Assembly: GCA_022641835.1 (NCBI GenBank) | Contig: CP048727.1 | Coordinates: 124,001 to 188,000, forward strand | DNA length: 64,000 bases | Direction of reading: 5' to 3' | Source: Petasospora fabianii | Taxonomy: Eukaryota; Ascomycota; Saccharomycetes; Phaffomycetales; Wickerhamomycetaceae | In this document: one piece after another, positions 18,607-27,694 of the stretch | Layout of the letters: each line of letters starts with the position of its first letter | Position numbering within the stretch: the first letter of the stretch is position 1 | Made by a program: the position numbers and the translations under genes | The notes under the pieces: generated by a model | Told to the model about the DNA's origin: nothing | The model's input: the letters and a program-made list of their open reading frames with translations, nothing else | Databases searched by the model: none

Positions 18607-18892
18607 GGCACCTGAAAACTAGCTCTTTACAGTCTACTGCCAATAATCTCAATGATAGATTGATCACAAAGTTATTGTATCAGTGGTTTCCCTGTGATGA
18701 AATGAACAGACTTGGTGGTTTCGAAGATCTTTATCGCAAGATCTCTGAATAGGAAGATTTTCTCTCAATAGTTCAGGCAGAATTTGGTTTGCAAATGGTG
18801 TTTAGCGAGTTTAGAGTCATTCTAGTATCAGTACAAGCTTTAGTTGTATAACACAACGTTGATTATCTTCGTTATAGTCTTGTATTATCTCC
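18607..18892. other. Spacer between tRNA-Asp and the SCY1 3' end
   Basis: About 290 bp, AT-rich, the likely SCY1 3' untranslated region. Nothing else was recognised. Confidence 0.4.
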
Positions 18893-21423
18893 CTAGATCA
18901 AGCTATCACCATTATTCCAATCGTTGTATGAGTTACCACCATTCTGGAACCCATTGCTTTTCTTAGAAGGCATCAAGAGAGAGTCTCCAAATCCTGGAGG
19001 CAGTTTTGTAGGATGTGCTGGAGCCATCGACATCGGGGCAAATGATGGTGTCGATGTTGTGTTGTTCTGCTTTGAAGACTTGTTGGCCTCAGAGGTCCAA
19101 TCAATGGTTGATGGCTTATTGAACGACTGTGTGTTGTTGAGGGAAAGATTTTTCACCTTTGGTGATAATGTAGTAAAGGATGGTTGTTGATTCTGTGATG
19201 GTGTACTCGTTCTTGACTGTGGAGCAGAGACAAAATCCTCAAAGTCATCATCGTCTGGGATCGGGTTTGTCTGGAGTGGTCTAACAATTGGCTTCATTGT
19301 ATTTGATGTAGCACCGAATGATAGGGTATTTGGAGTTGAAGTCTGTGATGTAATTGGTGTTCTCTTTGTTGGTTTTAATGAAAGAGGTTCGGCCTTTTTA
19401 GATTGAATATTGGCCTTGCTGCTCATAGATGGAGATAGCGGCTGTGATTTGAAACTTGATGGTTGTTCTGGCTTGTTAGATGCATCCAATTTTTGTTCTT
19501 CTTTGCCATAGAGCAAATGTCTAAACTTTTCAGTGTCGTTTTCGTCCTCTTGTGGCTTGGAACCTTCAAGGGATCTCAGTTTTTCCATATGCTTAGTCTG
19601 AATGGTCTTGGAGATGTCATTGGTAACATCAATGTAACTCTTGTATGATCTTGGATTCAGCGTTGTCGCCATCGACAAGATCCAAAGTTGTGGAATGACA
19701 TGCTCAACGATGTTGTCCTCATCAAGGACCTCAGCTGAGGACTTGTAAACTTGCAAGATGGCACTCATGATTTTGAGCTCTCTGGTCTTCATGGATTTTA
19801 ACAATGGAAGAAGAGTCTCAGAGATGATGAACTTGTCAATACCTTTCTTATCAATAAGCTGAACGAAAGCTTCAATGGCCTTCAGTTTAACCTGAAGGGA
19901 AGTGGTCTTGGAGAATATGAGACAAATCTTTGGGAATATGTTATTCTTGATATTAGGGAAATCAATTGATTGCAAAATGATGTCCATACGGTCTAAAGTC
20001 TTGGCCTGTACTTGGAAACTGTTCTTCAGGTCCAGTGTCTTATCAGTAAGTTTCAGTAACAGTTTCTTAAACTCCTCGTTTTTAACCTTTTGTTGTAAGA
20101 TGTCCAAATTCTCTAAGAGAACAATCTGTGCCTCTTCAAAATTTAGCAATTTATCGTCAATGACAGTCTCATAGATCTTATCATGAAACGTGAGCTGAGA
20201 CAACGTTTTACCAATGATTAAGATGATCGTTAAGGTGACTTGAATCAACGGTACAATCTTTCTCTGTAACAAATCACTCATAATTGGCAAGATCTTCTTT
20301 TGCAAAATGCTTTGTGGGAATAATGGCAACAAGTTGATCAGACTTTTCAAAAAGATCAGTTTCTCCTCATCACTTTTCGTAGGGAATTCATCGAGGAATA
20401 CCATCACTTTCACAAGTGGATTGTTGAAATAATCAGACTCGATGAATTCTTGTGGTGTAATTCTTTGGTTTGGATAACGAGAAATAAGCTGTGGCAAGAC
20501 TTTAAACAAGGATTCAGGGACCTTCTTGAACAGTTGGCGTGGATTGTTCTGTTTCAGCATGCGTTCAAACTTCTCATAATCTTCCTTATAGTAGTTCGTA
20601 GAGCTGTTACAGTTAATGATTGATCCAGAACCATCGTTATAAAGGTAGTAGATGACACACCCAAGCGAGAACATATCGGAGGCTGGATAGGCTTTATTCT
20701 CGAATACCACTTCTGGAGCGGTATAATTGAGGTTAATGTTGATAAACCCTGGCATTCTTGGATCGTATTGTGGAATGAAGTAGTCCTCAGATTCGACTGG
20801 TTGAAGATGCCCAAGTCCACTGACCTTCCAGTCAGAGTTATCATTGATGAAGATGGAGGATGGCTGGATTGACAGATGAACCATTCTAGCTTGGTTATGG
20901 ACAAATTCTAGAGCATTTGCGACTTGGAGAAGTCCCTTTTGTATACTCACATCGTCAAGCTCTGGAGGTACTGTATTGAGACAACCTGTGACGAGTTCGG
21001 TTACAAACAGGAAAGAGGCCTTGTGCTCCTCGAGTGGCTCAATGAGTGTCAACACATTCGGATGTCTGAACTTGGCCAAATTGGCAACTTGATTCCTTAG
21101 CACTTCATAGGCATCATTGAGAATGGATTTATCACCACGCTTGATGATGTTATTCTTGGTAAGGAGTGCCTCGAACTTCTTCTTATCAAACATGAAAACG
21201 CTCACTTGACGATCTGTGCTCTTTTGACGAGCAGGGTACACAGCCCATAGCTCCGAGTGGAAACTTGGATTGGAAGCAAGAGAGTAATGACTCTGGATAC
21301 CCGTTTTCCCTGTAGAGATTGTGTTAGTTATACTCTAATGTTTCACCTGTCTGCCATTCAGACCCCCAATCCTAGTGGTCTAACCGCCCTGCAAAACGCC
21401 CACAAAAACTCACATTTGAACAT
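18893..21423 (-). CDS. SCY1: SCY1-family pseudokinase, spliced (intron 21310-21413)
   Basis: A Scy1/SCYL-type protein, implicated in clathrin-linked Golgi-endosome traffic. Splicing 21423-21414 to 21309-18893 gives 808 residues, close to the 804 of Saccharomyces Scy1, and restores the family N-terminus MFKWKTGIQSHYSLASNP. The 104-nt intron has donor GTGAGT, branch TAACTAAC and acceptor TACAG; the first coding exon is only 10 nt. The kinase-like domain (to about residue 300) is degenerate: the HRD position reads HLSIQPSSIFI and the DFG position is VSGLGH, so it is not expected to be catalytic. A HEAT-like helical region follows, then a Ser/Pro/Asn-rich tail. An exact URS1 sequence and an ACACCCAGACA motif lie 100-145 nt upstream. 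Confidence 0.92.
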
Positions 21424-21523
21424 CCTGAAACTATCAAGTCTCGTATCTCTCTTCAAATGATAAGCGCCCTGTAGCTAAGAGAACTAACACTTAGTCTGAA
21501 GAGAATACAAGACAACAAACCCT

Positions 21524-21533
21524 TAGCCGCCGA
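21524..21533 (+). promoter_or_regulatory. URS1-type sequence upstream of SCY1
   Basis: TAGCCGCCGA is an exact match to the Saccharomyces URS1 core bound by Ume6, about 100 nt upstream of the SCY1 ATG. Confidence 0.45.
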
Positions 21534-21556
21534 TCTCAGCGATGCTAAAATCGCCT

Positions 21557-21567
21557 ACACCCAGACA
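21557..21567 (+). promoter_or_regulatory. ACACCCAGACA motif upstream of SCY1
   Basis: A one-base variant of the ACACCCGGACA motif found upstream of POP3, TRM10 and the SCAP homologue; it lies 134 nt from the SCY1 start. Confidence 0.35.
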
Positions 21568-21696
21568 CCAATTATTTATATGAAAAAGGGCGCGTGTGTA
21601 TTACATAATCACAATAAGAAGCCGTGCGTCTAATGGCATCTTTTAAGTGTTTGGCTATTATGTTATTGTTCTTTAACTAGTGCTTTTATGTGAAGA

Positions 21697-22236
21697 TCAT
21701 TTGGTATTAGTGAGGTGTATGTAGTTTGAAATATGCCAAAATGGTGGATGGAAGGTGTTGCTGGTTGACAGTCTGTTGTTGGTGATTATTGGGGCAGTGA
21801 TGAGGTTTGGTAAGGAGGAGGAGGAGGAGGAGGAGGAGCTCGAGCAATTTGGATCTAATTGTTGAACACTAGTAGCACTTTCACCATCTGCATAATAGTC
21901 CAGGTCACTTATGAGGCTTCGGGTTTCCACTTCAACAACCTCACCAATTGAATGATAAATGCCAATACCTTTACTAGTGATTGATGTCGGATCAAGAATG
22001 TTTTCAAGATGTTCCCATGAGTAACGAGAGTTGAAGAGGCAATGTTCGCTTGATATGTGGTAAAATTTTTTGGAACGTCTAAGCTCTGGTACTGGCTCAT
22101 CTTCTTCAATGTCGGTTTTGATTGATGGCGTGCTCTTCTGAATGACAGGCTCCTTTGCTATGTAAATACCATTGATGTCATCGCTTGCACTTGCACCATT
22201 GTCCTTTTTGCGGGACCAAAGTTTCTTGAAGGCCAT
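21697..22236 (-). CDS. Hypothetical protein, 179 residues, with poly-Ser run
   Basis: Not recognised. The frame starts MAFKKLWSRKKD, with a basic N-terminus, then an acidic segment (DIEEDEPVPEL) and a mixed globular-looking stretch RRSKKFYHISSEHCLFNSRY. A poly-Ser run of about ten is encoded by a GGAGGA-type microsatellite (minus TCC) near 21812-21838. No signal peptide or membrane segment is visible. It is divergent from the tail-anchored PPPY protein. Composition suggests a real gene, but there is no family support. Confidence 0.55.
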   Translation of the reverse strand: MAFKKLWSRKKDNGASASDDINGIYIAKEPVIQKSTPSIKTDIEEDEPVPELRRSKKFYHISSEHCLFNSRYSWEHLENILDPTSITSKGIGIYHSIGEVVEVETRSLISDLDYYADGESATSVQQLDPNCSSSSSSSSSSLPNLITAPIITNNRLSTSNTFHPPFWHISNYIHLTNTK

Positions 22237-22830
22237 TGTGAATGAGTTTCTCCTGGATATTTGTTACAACAAGGGTAGGATATGAAGAAGAATAGATCTC
22301 CTTCAATAACATTGTAGTAATAACTTGTACCAGATGAGCTGTTTGATTGCGGCCTTAACATTTCGGCTCGCGCACGAAAGTCCCATAGTGAGATGTTATC
22401 AACAACCTGGGACAACTACCACACCGGTAGTTCAGAGTAGTAGATCATGGTCTTTAATACCTTCAGCGTATAACCCATATCTTACAAGAGTAAGATATCG
22501 TCTCGACCACCACTACTCCATGTAGATGCTCCGATGCTGACACCGCAGTGTGGACCTAGACCATATATGTTTCTCCGCACAATCGGGCCGGTCTCTAGTG
22601 ACAAAGTCATCATTGGTCAGCACCCGCTATTTCCTCGATCCTTATAGGCCACACCCCTCATCTTATCGTTTCGGGAATCCAAATGTTTGTAATGCAGCAA
22701 CGGTCGAGAAATGATTCCTTTATTGTATGTGCGTGTACCCCAGAAATCCCGCTTTTTGCTGCGTCATAGTGCCTTCTACCCCACACTTCTTAGTATTGAG
22801 CCTTGGGCTTGACAGTTGTGTATGGTTAAG
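22237..22830. other. Divergent intergenic region
   Basis: About 600 bp between the hypothetical minus-strand gene and the tail-anchored gene. Only short overlapping frames were seen. No RNA gene was recognised. Confidence 0.4.
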
Positions 22831-22838
22831 TATAAAAG
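22831..22838 (+). promoter_or_regulatory. TATA box of the tail-anchored protein gene
   Basis: TATAAAAG lies 64-71 nt upstream of the ATG at 22902. Confidence 0.6.
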
Positions 22839-22901
22839 GTTTTATATTCCTATGGTTAATTAGGGTTATAGCAGAAGCAATACTTTATAACAAACGACAA
22901 T

Positions 22902-23723
22902 ATGGGACTCTCATACACAGCTAGTAGTGGTTTACCCCGCGATCGTGCACAGTCAGTGCCATCATCTGGGACGCAAGTATCTCAACAATACTCACAAGAC
23001 ACATCATCATCAACACCAAGAAGTATCCCAGAATTCAGTTTTGGAAGAGTCGCCTTATCATCTTCAACTACTGTGTTCGATTCTCCACCGGTCTTACACG
23101 ATGAACTTAACCTCCCAGACATTGATCCACCGCCATATGTTGACCGTGCAAGACTCCATCGGATGTTTAACATCTCATCATGTGATATGGATACTGTAAA
23201 GTCGATGATTGAACAAGGAACACCAATGGGTCCTCGAAGACCATTACCCATGAGAAACTATCGTATTGGTCGTCGTTCGAATGAGGTTGGTGAGACAGAA
23301 ACCAGATCAACACAGGTTGAATCAGTTTCATCGGTTTCATCTGGTGTAAGCGGTGACAGTAACACCACACATCTAGAGGCTAGATCACAGGCTTCCAATC
23401 TGTCAAATACTCCATCATTGATGCCTTTGAAGAAGGAGGGCCAGCAGGACCAGGAGGAAGAGGACAACGATATTGATGAAGATGCGACTGATTCGTATGT
23501 CACTGTGGAGACTGTTCCAACAGAAATGATTCACACTGGTGATGAAGTGAAATCCATTCACACTGCTTCATGGACTCGATCAGGACAACTAACTTGTGGA
23601 ACCCGTGGCCATGACAGGTGCTTCTGTTGGATGTACGGTGTAGCTGGTGGTGTTGTAGGTGCCCTTATCGGGTGCATTGTTATGCTGATTGGCATTTGGA
23701 TGATGGGTGAACCAAAGAGGTAA
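22902..23723 (+). CDS. Unrecognised tail-anchored membrane protein with a PPPY motif
   Basis: A 273-residue protein not assigned to a family. The N-terminal 240 residues are Ser/Thr-rich and probably disordered. They include DIDPPPYVDRARL, a canonical PPxY motif that binds WW domains of Rsp5/Nedd4 ubiquitin ligases, and an acidic patch (QEEEDNDIDEDATD). One hydrophobic segment close to the C-terminus (GVAGGVVGALIGCIVMLIGI), followed by only WMMGEPKR, makes it look tail-anchored, with the PPPY side in the cytosol. Cysteines next to the membrane segment (CFCW) could be palmitoylated. By analogy with other small PPxY membrane proteins it could be an Rsp5 adaptor; that is inference. Confidence 0.75.
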   Translation: MGLSYTASSGLPRDRAQSVPSSGTQVSQQYSQDTSSSTPRSIPEFSFGRVALSSSTTVFDSPPVLHDELNLPDIDPPPYVDRARLHRMFNISSCDMDTVKSMIEQGTPMGPRRPLPMRNYRIGRRSNEVGETETRSTQVESVSSVSSGVSGDSNTTHLEARSQASNLSNTPSLMPLKKEGQQDQEEEDNDIDEDATDSYVTVETVPTEMIHTGDEVKSIHTASWTRSGQLTCGTRGHDRCFCWMYGVAGGVVGALIGCIVMLIGIWMMGEPKR

Positions 23724-24020
23724 ACAAATGTATGTTTTATGAATGAATAATTATGACAATGAACATAAACTGAACATAATCTTGTTCCATAGATAAAAGC
23801 TCGGACATTTGTTCGGAGGTACCGGCTATGTCTTCGGACCCATCCCGAAAAACGTTTGTTGCCAGGGTAACTGGCAGGAGCAATCTCGGACAAAATTGGT
23901 GGCGGATTCGGGATTTTATCAAAACTTGGTTACGTTTTGGGACAGCAACGTCAACCACAACGGGACTTGTGGAGTCAATTGAGCTCACAGAGTTAACTGT
24001 TCAGATACGGACAACTAGCG

Positions 24021-26232
24021 ATGATCTTCACAACGTTATCGAGTCTCCGTGGGCCTGCTCTTCGAGCGCCACCTTCACTCATTAATACCATAAAGATACA
24101 AGCCCGTACGATGAGTACGAGGAGTACTTTGTTTGCCCGATTTCAATCACAACAGGTCCACAAACGTTCTTATTTGGCTGGTTTATCAGCATTGACATTG
24201 ATCTCAGTTGGAACGTACCAGTACTCGAACTGTCACATCGTTCAGAATGAGATCTTTAAGGGCGCATCTGAGATTGAACCTACCTCCCAACTCAAACCCG
24301 ATCCAAGAGGAGACACTTATGAGAATGGACTCTTTATCGCTTCTCAACAAGAATTGACTGATGAAGTGGAGGAATATCGTCAAGAACGACTCAACTCACG
24401 CCTCGGTTGGCTATACAAGTTGCGTTTCATGCTTAATGATTACCTTATTGAGCCACTCATCACATTTGGCAGATTCATCGAATTGTCATGCTTATTCCTC
24501 CCTGTGTTGCTTTTTGTCCCCATCTCATACTTTGGTCGTCGTGATCCCAAGCGTGGCAATGTTAGAAGTGGTGAATTGGCATGGTATGTCTTGTTGAGAT
24601 TTGCATTGGAGCATGCCGGTGCGTCATTCATCAAGTTGGGACAATGGGCAGCTTCAAGAACTGATATCTTTACACAACAATTCTGTGACGAGTTGGGTAA
24701 TTTGCATTCACATGCTAAGAAGCATTCATTGAGTCACACTAAGAAGATCCTAAGTTCTTCCTTTGGTGGATTGCCATTTGACGAGATCTTTGAAGAGTTC
24801 AATGAGGAGCCAGTTGGTGTTGGTGCCATTGCACAAGTTTATCTTGCCACGTTATCCAAGAAGGTGATTGAGCACATTGATGATTTCCAACCAGAGAAAC
24901 GTAAGAGATCATGGCTTAGTGCTGTGTTCTTGAATGATTCTCCATCGCCAAAGCAAAGAGTTGCTATCAAGGTTATGCATCCAAATGTGACAACGACTAT
25001 TAAGAGAGACTTGAAGATTATGATGTTCTTTGCTGAAACGATCAATGCACTTCCAAACATGGAGTGGCTCTCGTTACCAGATGAGGTGAATAACTTTGGT
25101 GTGTTGATGAACTTGCAACTTGATCTTAGAATTGAGGGACTCAACTTGCAAAAATTCCAATCTCAATATAAATCGGACTTCTTTGTGAACTTCCCGACAC
25201 CATACCTCAAGTTCTCCAACCGTTCTATCCTCGTTGAAGAGTACATCAACGGTATCTCCATGTCCACAATGCTTGAGCTCAACGCACAGAAGAAGATCCC
25301 AGAACACCTTGCCCGTCAACTCGGTGACAAAGTGTTGGATTCCTTCTTGCACATGCTCATCATGGAGAACTTTATTCATTCTGATTTACATCCGGGCAAC
25401 ATCTTTATTCGTTTCGTTAAGACCAATGAGCTTGGCACTGAGATCTTGTCATCTGATAGGGAGAGAGATGAAGTCGTTCAATCTCTTAAGGATAAACCCG
25501 ACTTGGACAGTCTTGCATCCGAGCTTATGAAGCTCACTGAAACAGGATACCACCCAGAGGTTTGTTACATCGATGCAGGTCTAGTGACTGAACTGAACGA
25601 GCTGAATCGTGTTAACTTCATTGCCCTGTTTAATTCGCTTGCGGAGTTTGATGGTTACAAGGCTGGTGAATTGATGATTGAGCGTTCAAAGACACCAGAA
25701 ACTGCTATTGATCCTGAGATCTTTGCCCTAAAAGTTGAAAGACTTGTTGATAAGATCAAGCAAAGAACGTTCACTTTGGGTACGGTGTCGATTGGTGACT
25801 TGTTGGAGAAGATGTTGTCTATGGTGAGATCACACCATGTGAGAATGGAGGGTGAATTTGTCAGTGTTGTAGTTGCTATTCTACTGCTCGAGGGAATTGG
25901 AAGACAATTGGATCCACAGATGGACTTGTTCGCAAGGTTCGTATGGTTTGGTGTCTTACATGGGATTCCAGAACACTAACATTTGACAAACAGCTCGTTA
26001 CCTATCTTGAGACAAGTGGGAATGCAGGAGGTTGGATTGCTGGGAACGGAGGATAAGATCGCCATGATCAAGGTTTGGCTAGCGCTCGAGGTGAGACAAT
26101 TCATCAGCTTGAGTATCCAGGATGTGAGTATTTGCAGATTAGACTGTGTGAATGAGACTTGGATGATACTAACACTTTGCAACTCAGATTTACAGACTTG
26201 TCAAGTCGGATGGACTGTGTCCGAACTATTAG
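24021..26232 (+). CDS. CQD1: UbiB/ABC1-family mitochondrial protein Cqd1 (ADCK2 group), with two 3'-terminal introns
   Basis: An atypical kinase-like protein of the UbiB family. The N-terminus is basic, a membrane segment follows near residues 52-65, and the KxGQ motif reads FIKLGQWAASRTD (about 203), typical of the ADCK2/YPL109C branch. AIKVMHP, HSDLHPGNIFIR (about 453) and CYIDAGL complete the active site. In Saccharomyces the protein acts at the inner membrane in coenzyme Q distribution. The unspliced frame stops at 25979, but I propose introns 25937-25993 (donor GTTCGT, branch CACTAAC, acceptor ACAG) and 26124-26187 (GTGAGT, TACTAAC, TCAG). The phases fit, and splicing gives MDLFASSLPILRQVG, a family-like ending, then a tail to NY at 26229; total 696 residues. 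The first donor is non-canonical, so the exact junction is less sure. Confidence 0.85.
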
Positions 26233-26593
26233 AAATTATGTGTGCACATACGAATGCAATGACTTTTATGAATGGAGATGGATTACGATCTAGATGGGTT
26301 AAACAGGTGCTCGTTCGATTGCGATAAAACTGCAGTGTCTGAAGGGTATTCTATCCGACAGAGCGTGTCCTTAGAGCTTGATCACGTAGGTAGCACTCAA
26401 GGGAGTTACACACCATGCAAGTCCTTTGCTCTAATAGAACTATTCAGCGATAATCCAACCAGTCTACTGATGGCGACAATCCTCTGGGCTTTTGATTTAC
26501 ACAGGCTAGTGCTCTGCTCTTTACAGACCAACATATATATATTACAGGTGATATTATTATCATGATACGGTGTCGTAGTATTATTGATGCAGT
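26233..26593. other. Convergent spacer between CQD1 and TRM10
   Basis: About 360 bp between two 3' ends. Short frames at 26272-26565 have no coding features. Confidence 0.45.
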
Positions 26594-27508
26594 TTAGTTT
26601 TCGTCTTCGTCTTCGTCTTCGTCATTACCTTCTTGAGTCTTATCACCAGTCCAACCAGGAAGCTCATGTTCCTCTCTGTCACGGATAAGCTTTCTTGGAG
26701 GCAAGACAGAGTTGAATGCGAGTCTCCAATCCTTCACTTCCATCCATTTCAGCATCAGCTCCACAACATGTGTTGTAGTAAGCACCCTTCTCCCACTGAG
26801 CTTGATGTACTCGTCAATTGGTAATCTCTTTGTTACGAGACCCATTTTCTCCGCCTTGTCCTTACACAAGTTCTTGTAACGACCCTTATCGACAATACCA
26901 CCAATCACATACGTCATACCAGGTTCTAGTGTTTCAAGGACCTCTGTGGAGTCCGATGAGAGATAGATACACTTCTCCTTATCCTCTGGCTTAAACTCTT
27001 CTTCTTGGAAGGTGAAATGATCCCAATTGGCCCAATTGGCATCTTTCAAACCTTCTTCAAATCTCTTCTTCAGCAACTTGTTGAAACTCGACACTGTACA
27101 TTCAGCAGTTTGCTTAGCGAATCTATTACTCGAATAACTTCTCGTAATCTGAGCACTGAGAGAGACTCTTTCCTTCTCCGTCATCAAATCATCAAAATCA
27201 CAATCAATCACAAACTTTAGTCCACTATCACTCTGATCCTCTGGCATCCTCTGCTTTCTTCTCTGTTTCAACTCATCAGGAACCTCCTGACCTTTCTCAA
27301 CGTACTCCTGGATCTTAGCACGACGGTTCTCCCTAGCACGAGCTTTCTTCTCCTTACGGATCTGTTGGTATTCCGACTTGCGTTCGGCAAAACGAAGACG
27401 CTTTTGTTCCTTCTTCCAAGCGGATTTCGACATGCCTTCCGGGATAACCGGTTTCACATGTTTCTGCTCGACATTAGGAGAGGCAGATGATTGTTCTGAC
27501 TCTGACAT
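26594..27508 (-). CDS. TRM10: tRNA (guanine-9-N1)-methyltransferase Trm10
   Basis: A SPOUT-fold, SAM-dependent enzyme that makes m1G9 in tRNAs. The 304 residues compare with 293 in Saccharomyces. The lysine/arginine-rich N-terminal third contains SKSAWKKEQKRLRFAERK. The catalytic domain shows FVIDCDFDDLMTEKE, then GGIVDKGRYKNLC and LPIDEYIKLSGRRVLTTTHV, all family hallmarks including the catalytic Asp of YVIGGIVDKGR. The acidic tail (DEDEDEDEN) is encoded by a short tandem repeat. It lies in tandem with the alpha-arrestin, which is upstream on the same strand, with a 186-bp gap. An ACACCCGGACA motif lies 95 nt upstream. Confidence 0.95.
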   Translation of the reverse strand: MSESEQSSASPNVEQKHVKPVIPEGMSKSAWKKEQKRLRFAERKSEYQQIRKEKKARARENRRAKIQEYVEKGQEVPDELKQRRKQRMPEDQSDSGLKFVIDCDFDDLMTEKERVSLSAQITRSYSSNRFAKQTAECTVSSFNKLLKKRFEEGLKDANWANWDHFTFQEEEFKPEDKEKCIYLSSDSTEVLETLEPGMTYVIGGIVDKGRYKNLCKDKAEKMGLVTKRLPIDEYIKLSGRRVLTTTHVVELMLKWMEVKDWRLAFNSVLPPRKLIRDREEHELPGWTGDKTQEGNDEDEDEDEN

Positions 27509-27602
27509 TGTTTATAGATTAGTGTCCAGGATTCTCTCAAATACTGAAACTTTGTGTGGATGGGAAATTTTTTGATGATTTAAATCAGCGATGAGGAAGA
27601 AA

Positions 27603-27613
27603 ACACCCGGACA
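27603..27613 (+). promoter_or_regulatory. ACACCCGGACA motif upstream of TRM10
   Basis: Exact copy of the motif at POP3 and at the SCAP homologue, 95 nt upstream of the TRM10 start. Confidence 0.4.
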
Positions 27614-27694
27614 TCTACACCCTCTCAACATCCTGATACTCTCTAATCAATGTATAAATAGGCTTTGTATAATTTTTCATTTCATTCATTATAA

